From NCBI GenBank assembly GCA_028690585.1, contig JAQVAZ010000004.1:1-55777 (forward strand): 55,777 nucleotides of DNA. Reading direction: 5' to 3'. Under the pieces are notes generated by a model, which was given only the letters and a program-made list of their open reading frames with translations, was not told the DNA's origin and did not search any database. This document shows, one piece after another, positions 39,219 through 47,477 of the stretch. How positions within the stretch are numbered: the stretch's first letter is position 1; every line of letters starts with the position of its first letter. Source of the DNA: Candidatus Altimarinota bacterium (GTDB lineage Bacteria > Patescibacteriota > Gracilibacteria > JAHISY01). The position numbers and the translations under genes were made by a program.

Positions 39219-40622
39219 TTATTTCTTTTGCGCATCAAGTAAGCGATTGTAACTCGCAGCTGCCAAAGCCCCGACACTGCCAGCCTTATCTAGATTGTAA
39301 GTTGCTTTGTAAGTATCTAGCGCAGCGTTGAGGTTACCAGTTTCCTCGTAATACAAACCGAGATTGTAATGTGGCCAAGGCAGATTTTTATCTAGTGTGA
39401 TGGCTTTCTCGAGTTGAGTTTTGGCTTCCGGCAAAAACTTATTACGCAAACTTACCCAACCAGCGAAATTGTAAGCTAGCGCATTTTCAGGATAGCGTTG
39501 CATCGCTAGCGCGGCGAGATTCCAAGCTTCTTTGCCTTCCCCGAGTTTCTCGAGATATAGGTAAATCGCGCGAATGAATTCTTCGATTTTAGCTTGAGGA
39601 TTTTTCTCGAGATAATCATTCAATACCGTAGCTGCCTCACGGAATTTATCTTGCTTGAAGTAAGCTTCCGCGAGTTTCTCATCTAAACCATTCGGAGTGA
39701 ATTGGTTTTCTTTTGCTAGTAGCAATAATTTTTCTGCATTCGCAAAATCTTTCAATTCAAAATTTACCAAACCGAGGAAATATTGCGTTTCTGGTTTCGT
39801 AGTATCGAGAGAGTAAGCAGTTTCCCAGCTTTGCTTCGCAGCTGTGTAATTCTCTTTCGCAAACTGCGCGTAACCCAGTAGCAACCAGGCATCGCGATAA
39901 TCAGGATTACTCGCAATCACTGGTTTGATTTTTGCAATTGCGAGTTCAAATTCACCGAGTTGGTTGAAAGCGCGCGCGAGTAGGGTGTCGATATGCAGTT
40001 TCGGAGAATCTGGATACTGCGCGTATTCTTGATACGCTTCCATGATTGCATGAGAGCCGTTATCTGAGAGAGGCGCAAGCAAGGATTTTGCTTCATCGGC
40101 TTTATCAAAGAAAGCTGCCATCAATCCTTTCCAGAAATTTCCACCACTTGTAGCTTTCGCAAACTCGCGTGTGGCCTCTACAAATTTTTCCTCACGGAGT
40201 AGGATTCTCCCACGCTGAATAAAAATTCCTGAGTAAGTAGCATCGAGTTTTTCGGCAGCAGTGAGATTACTGCGCGCTTGTTTGTAATCATTCAAACCTA
40301 TTTGGGCTTCTGCGAGTTTCACTAGAGAAGCTACATCAGTAGAATCACTCTTCGCTGCTTTCGCAAAAGCGGCAGCCGCTGCCTCAAAATCACCTTCACT
40401 CAAAGCTTTCTCTCCTGCGGTTTCCGTAGTGGCTGTTGTTGGGTTTGCGGTTGTTGCTGGAGTTGTTGTTTCTGCTGCTGGAGTTTTCTTTTCTGAAGAG
40501 ATGAGAGTAGCGAAAGGATTCGCTGTATTTCCGCGGAAGAATTTATCGAAAACTACCCAACCAGAAACCGCGATAATTAACACTGCTACAGCTACTCCGA
40601 AAGCGAGGATGTTTTTACGCAT
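39219..40622 (-). CDS. Membrane-anchored TPR protein
   Basis: 467 aa. A single N-terminal membrane helix (residues 8-28), a Thr/Ala-rich linker (45-70), then about ten tetratricopeptide repeats to the C-terminus, several with the A..F.KA / W..LG pattern (for example AWLLLGYAQFAKENYTAAKQ and PHYNLGLYYEETGNLNAALD). It is a scaffold for protein complexes on the outer face of the membrane. It heads the operon with lysA, pyrH and frr; the link to these housekeeping genes is positional only. Confidence 0.85.
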   Translation of the reverse strand: MRKNILAFGVAVAVLIIAVSGWVVFDKFFRGNTANPFATLISSEKKTPAAETTTPATTANPTTATTETAGEKALSEGDFEAAAAAFAKAAKSDSTDVASLVKLAEAQIGLNDYKQARSNLTAAEKLDATYSGIFIQRGRILLREEKFVEATREFAKATSGGNFWKGLMAAFFDKADEAKSLLAPLSDNGSHAIMEAYQEYAQYPDSPKLHIDTLLARAFNQLGEFELAIAKIKPVIASNPDYRDAWLLLGYAQFAKENYTAAKQSWETAYSLDTTKPETQYFLGLVNFELKDFANAEKLLLLAKENQFTPNGLDEKLAEAYFKQDKFREAATVLNDYLEKNPQAKIEEFIRAIYLYLEKLGEGKEAWNLAALAMQRYPENALAYNFAGWVSLRNKFLPEAKTQLEKAITLDKNLPWPHYNLGLYYEETGNLNAALDTYKATYNLDKAGSVGALAAASYNRLLDAQKK

Positions 40623-40641
40623 ACTTAAAGTTAACGGGTTT

Positions 40642-40650
40642 ATTTTAACA
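40642..40650 (-). promoter_or_regulatory. Extended -10 of the TPR operon
   Basis: Minus-strand TGTTAAAAT, 19 nt before ATG 40622. Probable main promoter of the seven-gene run down to 33,386. Confidence 0.6.
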
Positions 40651-40682
40651 TTTCGGAGGATTAAGGATATAGCCTAAAAAAA

Positions 40683-40710
40683 GTAGGGAATTGCCATGGC
40701 AATTCCCTAC
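40683..40710. repeat. 28-bp perfect palindrome, copy 2
   Basis: Identical to 7960-7987. Flanked by GGATTAAGGATATAG (40657-) and GGACTAAGGATTAAG (40731-) repeats. Confidence 0.9.
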
Positions 40711-40770
40711 ATCGCATAGTTTGGCAGCAAGGACTAAGGATTAAGCGCAAAGAATTAAGAAAGATTTTAT

Positions 40771-40795
40771 AAAAGCAAACCCCCCCGAAGGGGGA
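40771..40795 (-). terminator. Probable terminator of the PP2C-like gene
   Basis: On the minus strand CCCCC-TTCG-GGGGG-type stem followed by TTTGCTTTT. Confidence 0.55.
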
Positions 40796-40817
40796 TTAAG
40801 CAGAAGAATTTTTTATT

Positions 40818-40866
40818 TTGGATTCCCGCCTTCCCTCCAGAGGCGGGCAGGCGCTGGAATGACAGC
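40818..40866. repeat. REP-like element
   Basis: GGATTCCCGCCT...AGGCGGGCAGGCGCTGGAATGACA: longer relative of the hairpin at 24118, with an extra internal inverted repeat. Confidence 0.65.
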
Positions 40867-40870
40867 AGGA

Positions 40871-42814
40871 TTAGATATTTGCTTCGTAAACTTTCTGGCT
40901 ATCCATCACATAAATCTTTTGCTCAGCTGTATCTACCCAGAAATCCTTCACTTCCTTCAAACCTTCAAATAAGTATTGCATGTTGTATACGAGGCTGCGC
41001 ACTTCTGTGCCAGCTTCAGCTGGATCTTTGTAAAAGCGGAGAATGCGTTTATTCGCTTGATCCAAAACATAAACGAATTTCAAACTATCGTTGGTGAAAA
41101 TCTTCTTAGGATTTTGCCAAGCAGTTGCTGGTAAATCTGAAACTTGGAGAGGTTTTCGCTCACCCTTCCTGACGCGGATGATATCGTTACTCATATCACC
41201 ATCAGCATCGTTTGCGAGAATCCAAAGATCTCCATCAATCGCAATTGAAACAGATTTAGTTAAATCCGCGTTGGTATTGTATTGAGTAGCAGTAGAATAA
41301 TTCGCATTGTTGCGGGAGTATTTCCAAATCTGGTTATTCACTGGATCCAACATATAAATGTATTTGGAATACACTCCAACATCTACTGCGGATTTCCAAG
41401 TTTCATCATCAGTGCTCATTGGGTTGAGTTCACCATCTCTCCACTCCAAAACTTTTCCATCAGTAGTGAGGATGAGTAACGCATCTCTATCAGGGAAATA
41501 ATGCGCAACTTTGATTGAAGCGGTTTTCTCAATCTCTTGGGACTTGGAAACAGCATCTAGCGCAGTATCGTAAAGCGAATGTGCATCGTAGGCGATTTTC
41601 TTTCCGTGGAAATCTTCCAAACCAACTAGCGCTACAGTTTTATTTGCGCTGCTGATATCTACGAGAGGAGTGAGAGATTGGAAGCGTTTGATATTATCCA
41701 TCTCATCACGCAGCTGCATGATTTCTACAATCTTCGCATTTGCTTCTTCCATCGCGAGGCCACTTTTCACCAAATCAGTTGCTGTAGTTTCTGCTTCTTT
41801 CAAGAGTGTGTAAGCCTGAGGTTTATCTCCGATGTTTCTGCGAGTTTTGGCTAAATCAATATTAGTTTGCACACTTTCGAGCGCTGTTTTCACTTCCTCG
41901 AGTTTCACACTGCTGCGCGCGCTACCGAGACTCCAAGAAACGGAAAGCAGAATTAAAATCGCTACAACCAAGAATCCGAGAATCACATAATTCTTATCTA
42001 GTTTCAATTCTCTGCCGCCTGGGAGCTTGGTGCCTTCTGGTAATTTATCGCGCATCCAATTCAAACCTTGATTCATGTATTTCGTAGCCATGCCTACGAA
42101 ATTTTTCTCACGAGAAACAGATTCCACTGCAGCGCTGCGAGTAGCAATCGCTTCTGTAACGATATCAAGTGCGAATACTCCAGTAGTTTGCGCGCCTTCC
42201 AACACGATGATTTCATCTAATTCTTCCAACGCTAAACCAATCTCCTTATTGGTGGAGAAAATCTTAGTTAATTCATTCTTCGTAGCATAGCGGAGCAATC
42301 TCTCACTGCTGAGGATTACTTTATCGCGATTCTCTGTCTTACCACTCGCGATATTTACAAATACATCGACAGCATTTTCATCGCCTGCTAATCCTTCAGT
42401 AATCGTAGTCAGCGCACCTTTGCGAATCAGATAAGCTTCGGCTTCACCACTCTGAGTGAAGTGTAACTCTCTACCAGAAATGAAACCGATGATAGCGTTG
42501 ATTCTACTCAAGCCACGGTTGGGGAGGCTGCTGCGGAATTCTGCGATGATGGCATTTACTTCCTTCAGCGCTGCCTCAAATCTTTCGTAAGAATCTTGGT
42601 TTTGATCGAGGAAGCAGATTTCTTGCAGACTTTGGAAAATCGCGCGAATCAAATCTTCACCACCAGCTGGCCTATCTGGTAATTCCACCAAAGCGAATAC
42701 TTCTTCTCGCGGAATCGTTTCTGTATCTTCGCGCGCAGAGGAAAAAGTTCGCAAGATAGTTTGGCTATCTGTGCTGAGGCGAAGTTCTTCAGAAATCGTA
42801 TGAAAGGAGGCCAT
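40871..42814 (-). CDS. PP2C-like domain, membrane helix and beta-propeller fusion
   Basis: 647 aa. Residues ~1-225 follow a PP2C phosphatase layout (INAIIGFISGRELHFTQSGE, AEAYLIRKGALTTITEGL, GDKVILSSERLLRYATKNEL), but the metal-binding aspartates (DGxxG, DNxT) appear replaced, so it is probably catalytically dead. One membrane helix at ~277-295, a helical coiled-coil region (310-375), then a six-bladed NHL/propeller-like C-terminus (400-645) with repeats such as YIYMLDPVNNQIWKY and FVYVLDQANKRILRF. It could sense an extracellular ligand and signal inward. It stands alone. Confidence 0.65.
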   Translation of the reverse strand: MASFHTISEELRLSTDSQTILRTFSSAREDTETIPREEVFALVELPDRPAGGEDLIRAIFQSLQEICFLDQNQDSYERFEAALKEVNAIIAEFRSSLPNRGLSRINAIIGFISGRELHFTQSGEAEAYLIRKGALTTITEGLAGDENAVDVFVNIASGKTENRDKVILSSERLLRYATKNELTKIFSTNKEIGLALEELDEIIVLEGAQTTGVFALDIVTEAIATRSAAVESVSREKNFVGMATKYMNQGLNWMRDKLPEGTKLPGGRELKLDKNYVILGFLVVAILILLSVSWSLGSARSSVKLEEVKTALESVQTNIDLAKTRRNIGDKPQAYTLLKEAETTATDLVKSGLAMEEANAKIVEIMQLRDEMDNIKRFQSLTPLVDISSANKTVALVGLEDFHGKKIAYDAHSLYDTALDAVSKSQEIEKTASIKVAHYFPDRDALLILTTDGKVLEWRDGELNPMSTDDETWKSAVDVGVYSKYIYMLDPVNNQIWKYSRNNANYSTATQYNTNADLTKSVSIAIDGDLWILANDADGDMSNDIIRVRKGERKPLQVSDLPATAWQNPKKIFTNDSLKFVYVLDQANKRILRFYKDPAEAGTEVRSLVYNMQYLFEGLKEVKDFWVDTAEQKIYVMDSQKVYEANI

Positions 42815-42898
42815 TTTTGAGGCGGTTAGAAGCTTTTTTGAAGTTTAATGTTGATAAGTTGTGTTTGCAAGCTGTCGCCTATCCTATTAGTAGTTGCA

Positions 42899-42907
42899 TG
42901 TTAAAAT
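42899..42907 (+). promoter_or_regulatory. Extended -10 of the trpG/pabA gene
   Basis: TGTTAAAAT, 15 nt before ATG 42923. Confidence 0.6.
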
Positions 42908-42922
42908 CTCTTTATCAACCAC

Positions 42923-43510
42923 ATGCCTACCAAGAAAACTCTACTTATCGATAATTACGATTCCTTCACCTTCAATCTTTACCAATATTTAGGTGAGCTT
43001 CACGCAAATCCAATCGTGAAGCGCAACGATGAGTTAACGATTGCCGAGATTGAGAAAATGAAGCCTACACATATTGTTTTATCTCCTGGGCCAGGCCGAC
43101 CAGATGATGTAGCTTATTTCGGTGTTTGCCTCGAGGTGATTCTAAATCTCTCGGAAAAAATTCCAGTGTTGGGTGTCTGTCTTGGGCATCAAGGTATCGC
43201 GCATGCTTTCGGTGGCAAAGTAATCCGCGCGCCACAGGTGATGCATGGAAAAACGAGTGTGATTACTCACACGGGGAAGGGAATTTTCCGTAATCTTCCA
43301 AATCCTATCGAAGGAATGCGTTACCACTCACTCGTAGCGGAAGAAAAAAGTTTTCCTGCAATGCTAGAAATTACCGCTAGAGAAAAAGAGAGTGGATTAA
43401 TCATGGGGTTACAGCATCGCAATCGCAAACTTTTTGGTATCCAATTCCACCCTGAATCCATTGGCACTCCAAATGGCAAGCAGATTCTCACTAACTTTTT
43501 GGAGAGTTAA
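42923..43510 (+). CDS. Anthranilate/aminodeoxychorismate synthase glutamine amidotransferase subunit
   Basis: 195 aa class I glutamine amidotransferase. The triad is complete: C86 in GVCLGHQG, H176 and E178 in FHPES. NYDSFTFNLYQYL and LSPGPGRPDDV are diagnostic of TrpG/PabA. It supplies ammonia to a chorismate-using partner, but no trpE or pabB is in the window, so tryptophan versus folate synthesis is open. Promoter close to the ATG, no Shine-Dalgarno. Confidence 0.9.
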   Translation: MPTKKTLLIDNYDSFTFNLYQYLGELHANPIVKRNDELTIAEIEKMKPTHIVLSPGPGRPDDVAYFGVCLEVILNLSEKIPVLGVCLGHQGIAHAFGGKVIRAPQVMHGKTSVITHTGKGIFRNLPNPIEGMRYHSLVAEEKSFPAMLEITAREKESGLIMGLQHRNRKLFGIQFHPESIGTPNGKQILTNFLES

Positions 43511-43594
43511 ATTCTTAGGAATAATGGAATATAGAATAAGGGATAAAGCAGTTTGGAATTCTTTTTTATATTTTCCTTATAGCTTTCCAGAGAA

Positions 43595-43622
43595 GTAGGG
43601 AATAAAAATTTTTATTCTCTAC
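43595..43622. repeat. 28-bp palindrome, variant copy 3
   Basis: GTAGGGAATAAAAA followed by TTTTTATTCTCTAC: the same outer nine bases and the same 28-bp length as the copies at 7960 and 40683, but an AT core and one mismatch. It is preceded by a GGAATATAGAATAAGG repeat (43521-). Confidence 0.75.
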
Positions 43623-43656
43623 GCGGCTGCCATCGTTGACTTTTCTAAAAACGAAA

Positions 43657-43710
43657 AGTCTGGGTTACAAGCCAAAGGCTTCTTCTTTGGGAAATTGGGA
43701 AACCCAGACT
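43657..43710 (-). terminator. Terminator of the surface-protein operon
   Basis: Minus strand: AGTCTGGGTT (43710-43701) pairs with AACCCAGACT (43666-43657), enclosing a second hairpin AAGCC-TTT-GGCTT, followed by TTTTCGTTTTT. Confidence 0.8.
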
Positions 43711-43722
43711 AGGAAGATGGTT

Positions 43723-44130
43723 TTAGTTTTTTATACAGTAAAAATGTGAGATTGTGGTGCCACCATTAGCATCCCCAAAATCTTCTTTTATGCCTTTTGC
43801 AGTGAATCCAGTTGGGCAACCGCAGAAATAACTATAATTAGAGTAAGTGCAGGTTGCTGGCGCAATAGCACCGCTGCAGGGATTAGCCCAACTATTTTCG
43901 CCAAAGGTTGTTACTGATGAATCACAAAGTCCATACCATCCGCCAGGCATATAACTAGGGCTATTACTTAATGTGATATTTCCATTTACTGGTGAAGCTT
44001 GCGGTGCTAAGCCTGGATCCCAAGTGGTGAAAGCGTAAGCTAGCATTACAAATAAAAATAAACCAGATACTAACCCAAGGCTGGTAGCGAAACCTTTTGC
44101 GAAGCGAGATAGAAAGTGATTTCTCTGCAT
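43723..44130 (-). CDS. Small secreted Cys-rich protein, pilin-like N-terminus
   Basis: 135 aa with start at ATG 44130 (MQRNHFLSRFAKG); the longer frame runs into the upstream gene. One hydrophobic helix (residues ~17-37), then an extracellular part with six to seven Cys (GLCDSSV, NPCSGA, ATCTYS, FCGCPTGF, FYCIKN) and many Gly, Ser and Tyr. Disulfide-stabilised surface protein; not recognised further. Last gene of the surface operon, 7 nt behind the large paralogue. Confidence 0.6.
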   Translation of the reverse strand: MQRNHFLSRFAKGFATSLGLVSGLFLFVMLAYAFTTWDPGLAPQASPVNGNITLSNSPSYMPGGWYGLCDSSVTTFGENSWANPCSGAIAPATCTYSNYSYFCGCPTGFTAKGIKEDFGDANGGTTISHFYCIKN

Positions 44131-44137
44131 AAGATTT

Positions 44138-46885
44138 TTAGTAACCAATCTCGCCGCCACTAGTGGAAGATGTTTTGGAGAAGAGTGGAGGAGGAGTGGT
44201 TTGAATTCTGCTATCGTATTCAATTGTAACTGCATTGTTATTTGTTACTGCTAATCCCACTGCACGATTACCTCCAGCTTCAATGTGATAAGTGCGGAGA
44301 TAAGTAAGATCATAAAATCTTGCTACCGCGCGAGAGGTGCAGGTGATACCAGTTGGGCATTCGAAAGGATTTTTATCACTACCACCAACAGTATTTACTG
44401 TAGCAAAAGAACCTTTTAGATAAAGCTGGTTGCGTAGCTCAAAAGATCTATCACAGAAACCATTATTTCCACTGCAAGTGCTGCTACTATCCTCGCCACT
44501 TTTTCCGAGAGTATTTACTGAGATTACGCTACCTTCTGCATAGAAGGCACCAACTACATTAGTTACATCAGGATAAATGTAGATATTACCTCCCTTGCCA
44601 GCTGCATCTTTCCGTAGGATTATCCCAAAAGAATCTCCGCGGCTAGCATAAGTGAGATTGCTCTTGATGTGGAGATTACCCCCACTAACCAAAATAGTTT
44701 TTTTACCGCTTGGGAGTGTAATGCTGCTTCCAGCTCCATCAAGATAAACATCCTTACCATTTACAAAAGCGATAGTTTTCTCTGTGAAGAGGCAGCCTGC
44801 GCGATTGAAATCACTAGCTTGAGTAATTGTCAGATCCAACTTGCAAGCAGCTTTACTATTGATGTTGCTATCACTGATAAAAGCTTGAGTGTTTTTATCA
44901 ATCGTAAGTTTTGCCTCATTGCGCGCTACATCACCAAAGGATTCAGAGATGCTATCTGCCTGTTTACCTGAAACTTCTTTCTCCGTGGAGACCAAACCAC
45001 TTACATTTAAGCTTGGATTGTGTAGATCTAGATTAGCGATCGCGCCTTTATGTTTTACGGTTTTACCATTCATTTCGTAGCTAACATAAGTGGTGAAACT
45101 TGTAGCGAGGTTTTCAGGTGCTTGCGTATTTGGTAATAAAATCGGAGTTGTGCGAATGCGGATTGTTTTATCCCCGCTAGTATCTCTGGGAATCTTGGGT
45201 AAAACTCCCGCAAAATCATTCCAAGCTTGGCTGAATCCATCAGCGCTGCTGCTATCTATATTTAAAGCTTGGGAAGTAAGGGTAGAGTTAATTTTTTCTA
45301 CTGCAGCATCTCCCCAGGCGATATTTGTGGTATTACTGTCGATTACCAATCCCAACTCTGGGTTATCCGCATCGAAGTTTGAGCTGGCATTTTCGAAACC
45401 AATTTGGAAACGTTTTGGGGCGTTGATGGTGATGTTCGCATTAGCATTTCCAGTTACGGTGAAATCACTTGTGAAATTCATCGCTTCTGGGATAGTGGTG
45501 AGAGTAGGAGAAAAGGCAAAAATTCTTTCTGGGCTTCCGCTTGAAGCGCTACCTGAGCTTTCACCAACATTGAAGCTGCCGCTGAGTGAATTGATTTCGT
45601 ATTCGATGTAATCAAAATCCAAATCAAATCCATCATTCGAAATTGGGGAGTAGCCTGCGCTAGTAGGGGTGAAGGAGGCTACATCAATTTGCCAAATACC
45701 ATCTCCATTGCTTGCTTCGGTGAGAAAACCAGTGGAGTCTCCACCTTCTTGGTTGAGGTCAAATTCACTTGAGATATATTTCGCAGCATCACCAGTGCCA
45801 CCAATCTGATCAAGTTTCGTAGTGTTATTAAAGTGGAAATTTACTTTTACTTCTTTCACTCCGGCAACTGAGGTGATAGCGTTTCCGTAGCTATCTTTCA
45901 AAATTAATTTCACATAGTGAGCTTCAGCACTGTCTGCTACTTTGATTGGTGAGCCAAATTCAAAAGTGCTAGTTAGTTCTTCGCTACTGCTGGGGATACC
46001 AGCTACTACGGTGTAGAAATCATCAATGACGTTGATACTGCTAGTGCCATCGCTGCAATTCCCAACCACATCACAACTGGTGAAATGTAAATCGTAAGTT
46101 TGTGCAACGCTTAGATCACAAGTAGTGGTGAAAATCTTGGAAGTAACTCCGAGGAGATTGGTGGCGCTGTTGTTTGCGCAGCTAACGATATCTCCATTTG
46201 CTCCAACTAGGTTGAAGCTCAAACTTTCCAATCCAGTTTGCCCATCAACAAAATTCAGAATGATTGGCTTCGCTGAATCTGCCGCAAAAGTTTCGCTTGC
46301 AGTTGTGATGGTTGGTGCTACTTTATCGAGATAAGTTCCGTAAGTATCGAAATCATAAAGCGGATAAGTGGTATCGGTATCGCAGAGGCTAAAGTAGCCA
46401 GTTGTGCTGCTATAAGCAAAACCACAGAGCTTCGCGCTAGCGGAGGTGAGAGTTACTCCTGGGTTGTAGCTATTTGGTTGGTTAGCTTCGAAATAAGTTG
46501 TGCCAAAATTGTAGGTTGCCATACCATTCGCGTTGCTACTTCCTTGGAGGTTGTTTTCATTCAGAGTAACTCCTGTGAGATTCAACCAACCATAGTTGGG
46601 AGAGTAGGCGACTCCAGAAAAAGCGTTGGTAGCTGTATCAAACAAAGTTGCATAAGCAACATTGTTGCAAGTAGTGGTTGAAGTGCTGCTACCACCGATG
46701 CTACTGTTGATATTCGCGGGCTTTGCGCCTCCACTTCCATCACAATAAAAATTAATCCAACCAACATTTGGGCTGTAGGCTTGGCCCCAAACTGGCACGG
46801 TTGCTGCTTGCGCACTTTGTGCGAAAAAAATAGCAGCAAGTAAGAGAGAGATGCGAGTAGCTACCCGAAAGATTTTTTTTAGCAT
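44138..46885 (-). CDS. Giant surface protein, paralogue without Hint domain
   Basis: 915 aa. Signal peptide (residues 1-27, cleavage after AQA). Two N-terminal repeats contain AYSPNVGWINF and AYSPNYGWLNL, then Ig-like beta regions, and a C-terminal region of short beta repeats (SGGNLHIKSNL, GGNIYIYPDVTNVVGAFY, RNQLYLKGSFATVNTVGG) suggestive of a beta-helix. From ~residue 330 it aligns along its whole length with the 994-aa protein upstream. Predicted extracellular. No transpeptidase or SLH anchor is visible, so how it stays on the cell is unclear. Confidence 0.7.
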   Translation of the reverse strand: MLKKIFRVATRISLLLAAIFFAQSAQAATVPVWGQAYSPNVGWINFYCDGSGGAKPANINSSIGGSSTSTTTCNNVAYATLFDTATNAFSGVAYSPNYGWLNLTGVTLNENNLQGSSNANGMATYNFGTTYFEANQPNSYNPGVTLTSASAKLCGFAYSSTTGYFSLCDTDTTYPLYDFDTYGTYLDKVAPTITTASETFAADSAKPIILNFVDGQTGLESLSFNLVGANGDIVSCANNSATNLLGVTSKIFTTTCDLSVAQTYDLHFTSCDVVGNCSDGTSSINVIDDFYTVVAGIPSSSEELTSTFEFGSPIKVADSAEAHYVKLILKDSYGNAITSVAGVKEVKVNFHFNNTTKLDQIGGTGDAAKYISSEFDLNQEGGDSTGFLTEASNGDGIWQIDVASFTPTSAGYSPISNDGFDLDFDYIEYEINSLSGSFNVGESSGSASSGSPERIFAFSPTLTTIPEAMNFTSDFTVTGNANANITINAPKRFQIGFENASSNFDADNPELGLVIDSNTTNIAWGDAAVEKINSTLTSQALNIDSSSADGFSQAWNDFAGVLPKIPRDTSGDKTIRIRTTPILLPNTQAPENLATSFTTYVSYEMNGKTVKHKGAIANLDLHNPSLNVSGLVSTEKEVSGKQADSISESFGDVARNEAKLTIDKNTQAFISDSNINSKAACKLDLTITQASDFNRAGCLFTEKTIAFVNGKDVYLDGAGSSITLPSGKKTILVSGGNLHIKSNLTYASRGDSFGIILRKDAAGKGGNIYIYPDVTNVVGAFYAEGSVISVNTLGKSGEDSSSTCSGNNGFCDRSFELRNQLYLKGSFATVNTVGGSDKNPFECPTGITCTSRAVARFYDLTYLRTYHIEAGGNRAVGLAVTNNNAVTIEYDSRIQTTPPPLFSKTSSTSGGEIGY

Positions 46886-46898
46886 GATTTGGGGTGGT

Positions 46899-47471
46899 TT
46901 AAAAACTGCTTTCGCAGCGTTTTTTTAGTTGGCTGTCTATAATCTCCTCACACAGCTCTGGCTTCGCTTGGGTTACTGCTTTTTGAAAAGTGATTTCATC
47001 CTTACAATCTTCCGCAGCATTTGCATTTCCGATCTCTGCGCAGCTGGTGGTATCCTGTTTGCTTGCAGCTGCAATCCGAATTGTATATTGCTCTGTTTCA
47101 ATTGCTTTGACTTTAGCGATCAGGTTTTCGCTTCCAGAATTTTCTGTCAAAATGATTTTATCTTTAGGCATAGAAGCTTCTTGATTTGCTGCCAATTGTT
47201 TTTTTAATTCTTCTAAATCAACAGCTGGTCGGGTGATACGAGAAATTGGATCAGTATTAATACTTTTTTTAGGTCTCAAAGTAAAAAACAGTAAATCAAT
47301 GTTTTCTTGATTAGCGAGATTTTCAGCTAAATTTTCTTCCGTTTCAGGGCTTAATGAAAAAATACCGGTTTGTTTTTTCTCAAGACTTGGTAAGAGCGCT
47401 GCCGCAACCGCCAGCCCGATTATAGTTATCAAGCTGAGGGTTACTTTCGTGAAGTTTTTAAATAGATGCAT
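46899..47471 (-). CDS. Membrane-anchored protein with C-terminal Cys motif
   Basis: 190 aa. Basic N-terminus and one hydrophobic helix (residues ~10-29), then a charged extracellular part. The C-terminus has five Cys in a recurring pattern (SCAEIGNANAAEDCKDEI..., ELCEEIIDSQLKKRCESS), which resembles short C-x(8-10)-C helical repeats seen in secreted CPR proteins. It sits between the two giant paralogues (13 and 7 nt gaps), so is probably an assembly or anchoring partner. Function unknown. Confidence 0.6.
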   Translation of the reverse strand: MHLFKNFTKVTLSLITIIGLAVAAALLPSLEKKQTGIFSLSPETEENLAENLANQENIDLLFFTLRPKKSINTDPISRITRPAVDLEELKKQLAANQEASMPKDKIILTENSGSENLIAKVKAIETEQYTIRIAAASKQDTTSCAEIGNANAAEDCKDEITFQKAVTQAKPELCEEIIDSQLKKRCESSF

Positions 47472-47477
47472 TTTATA

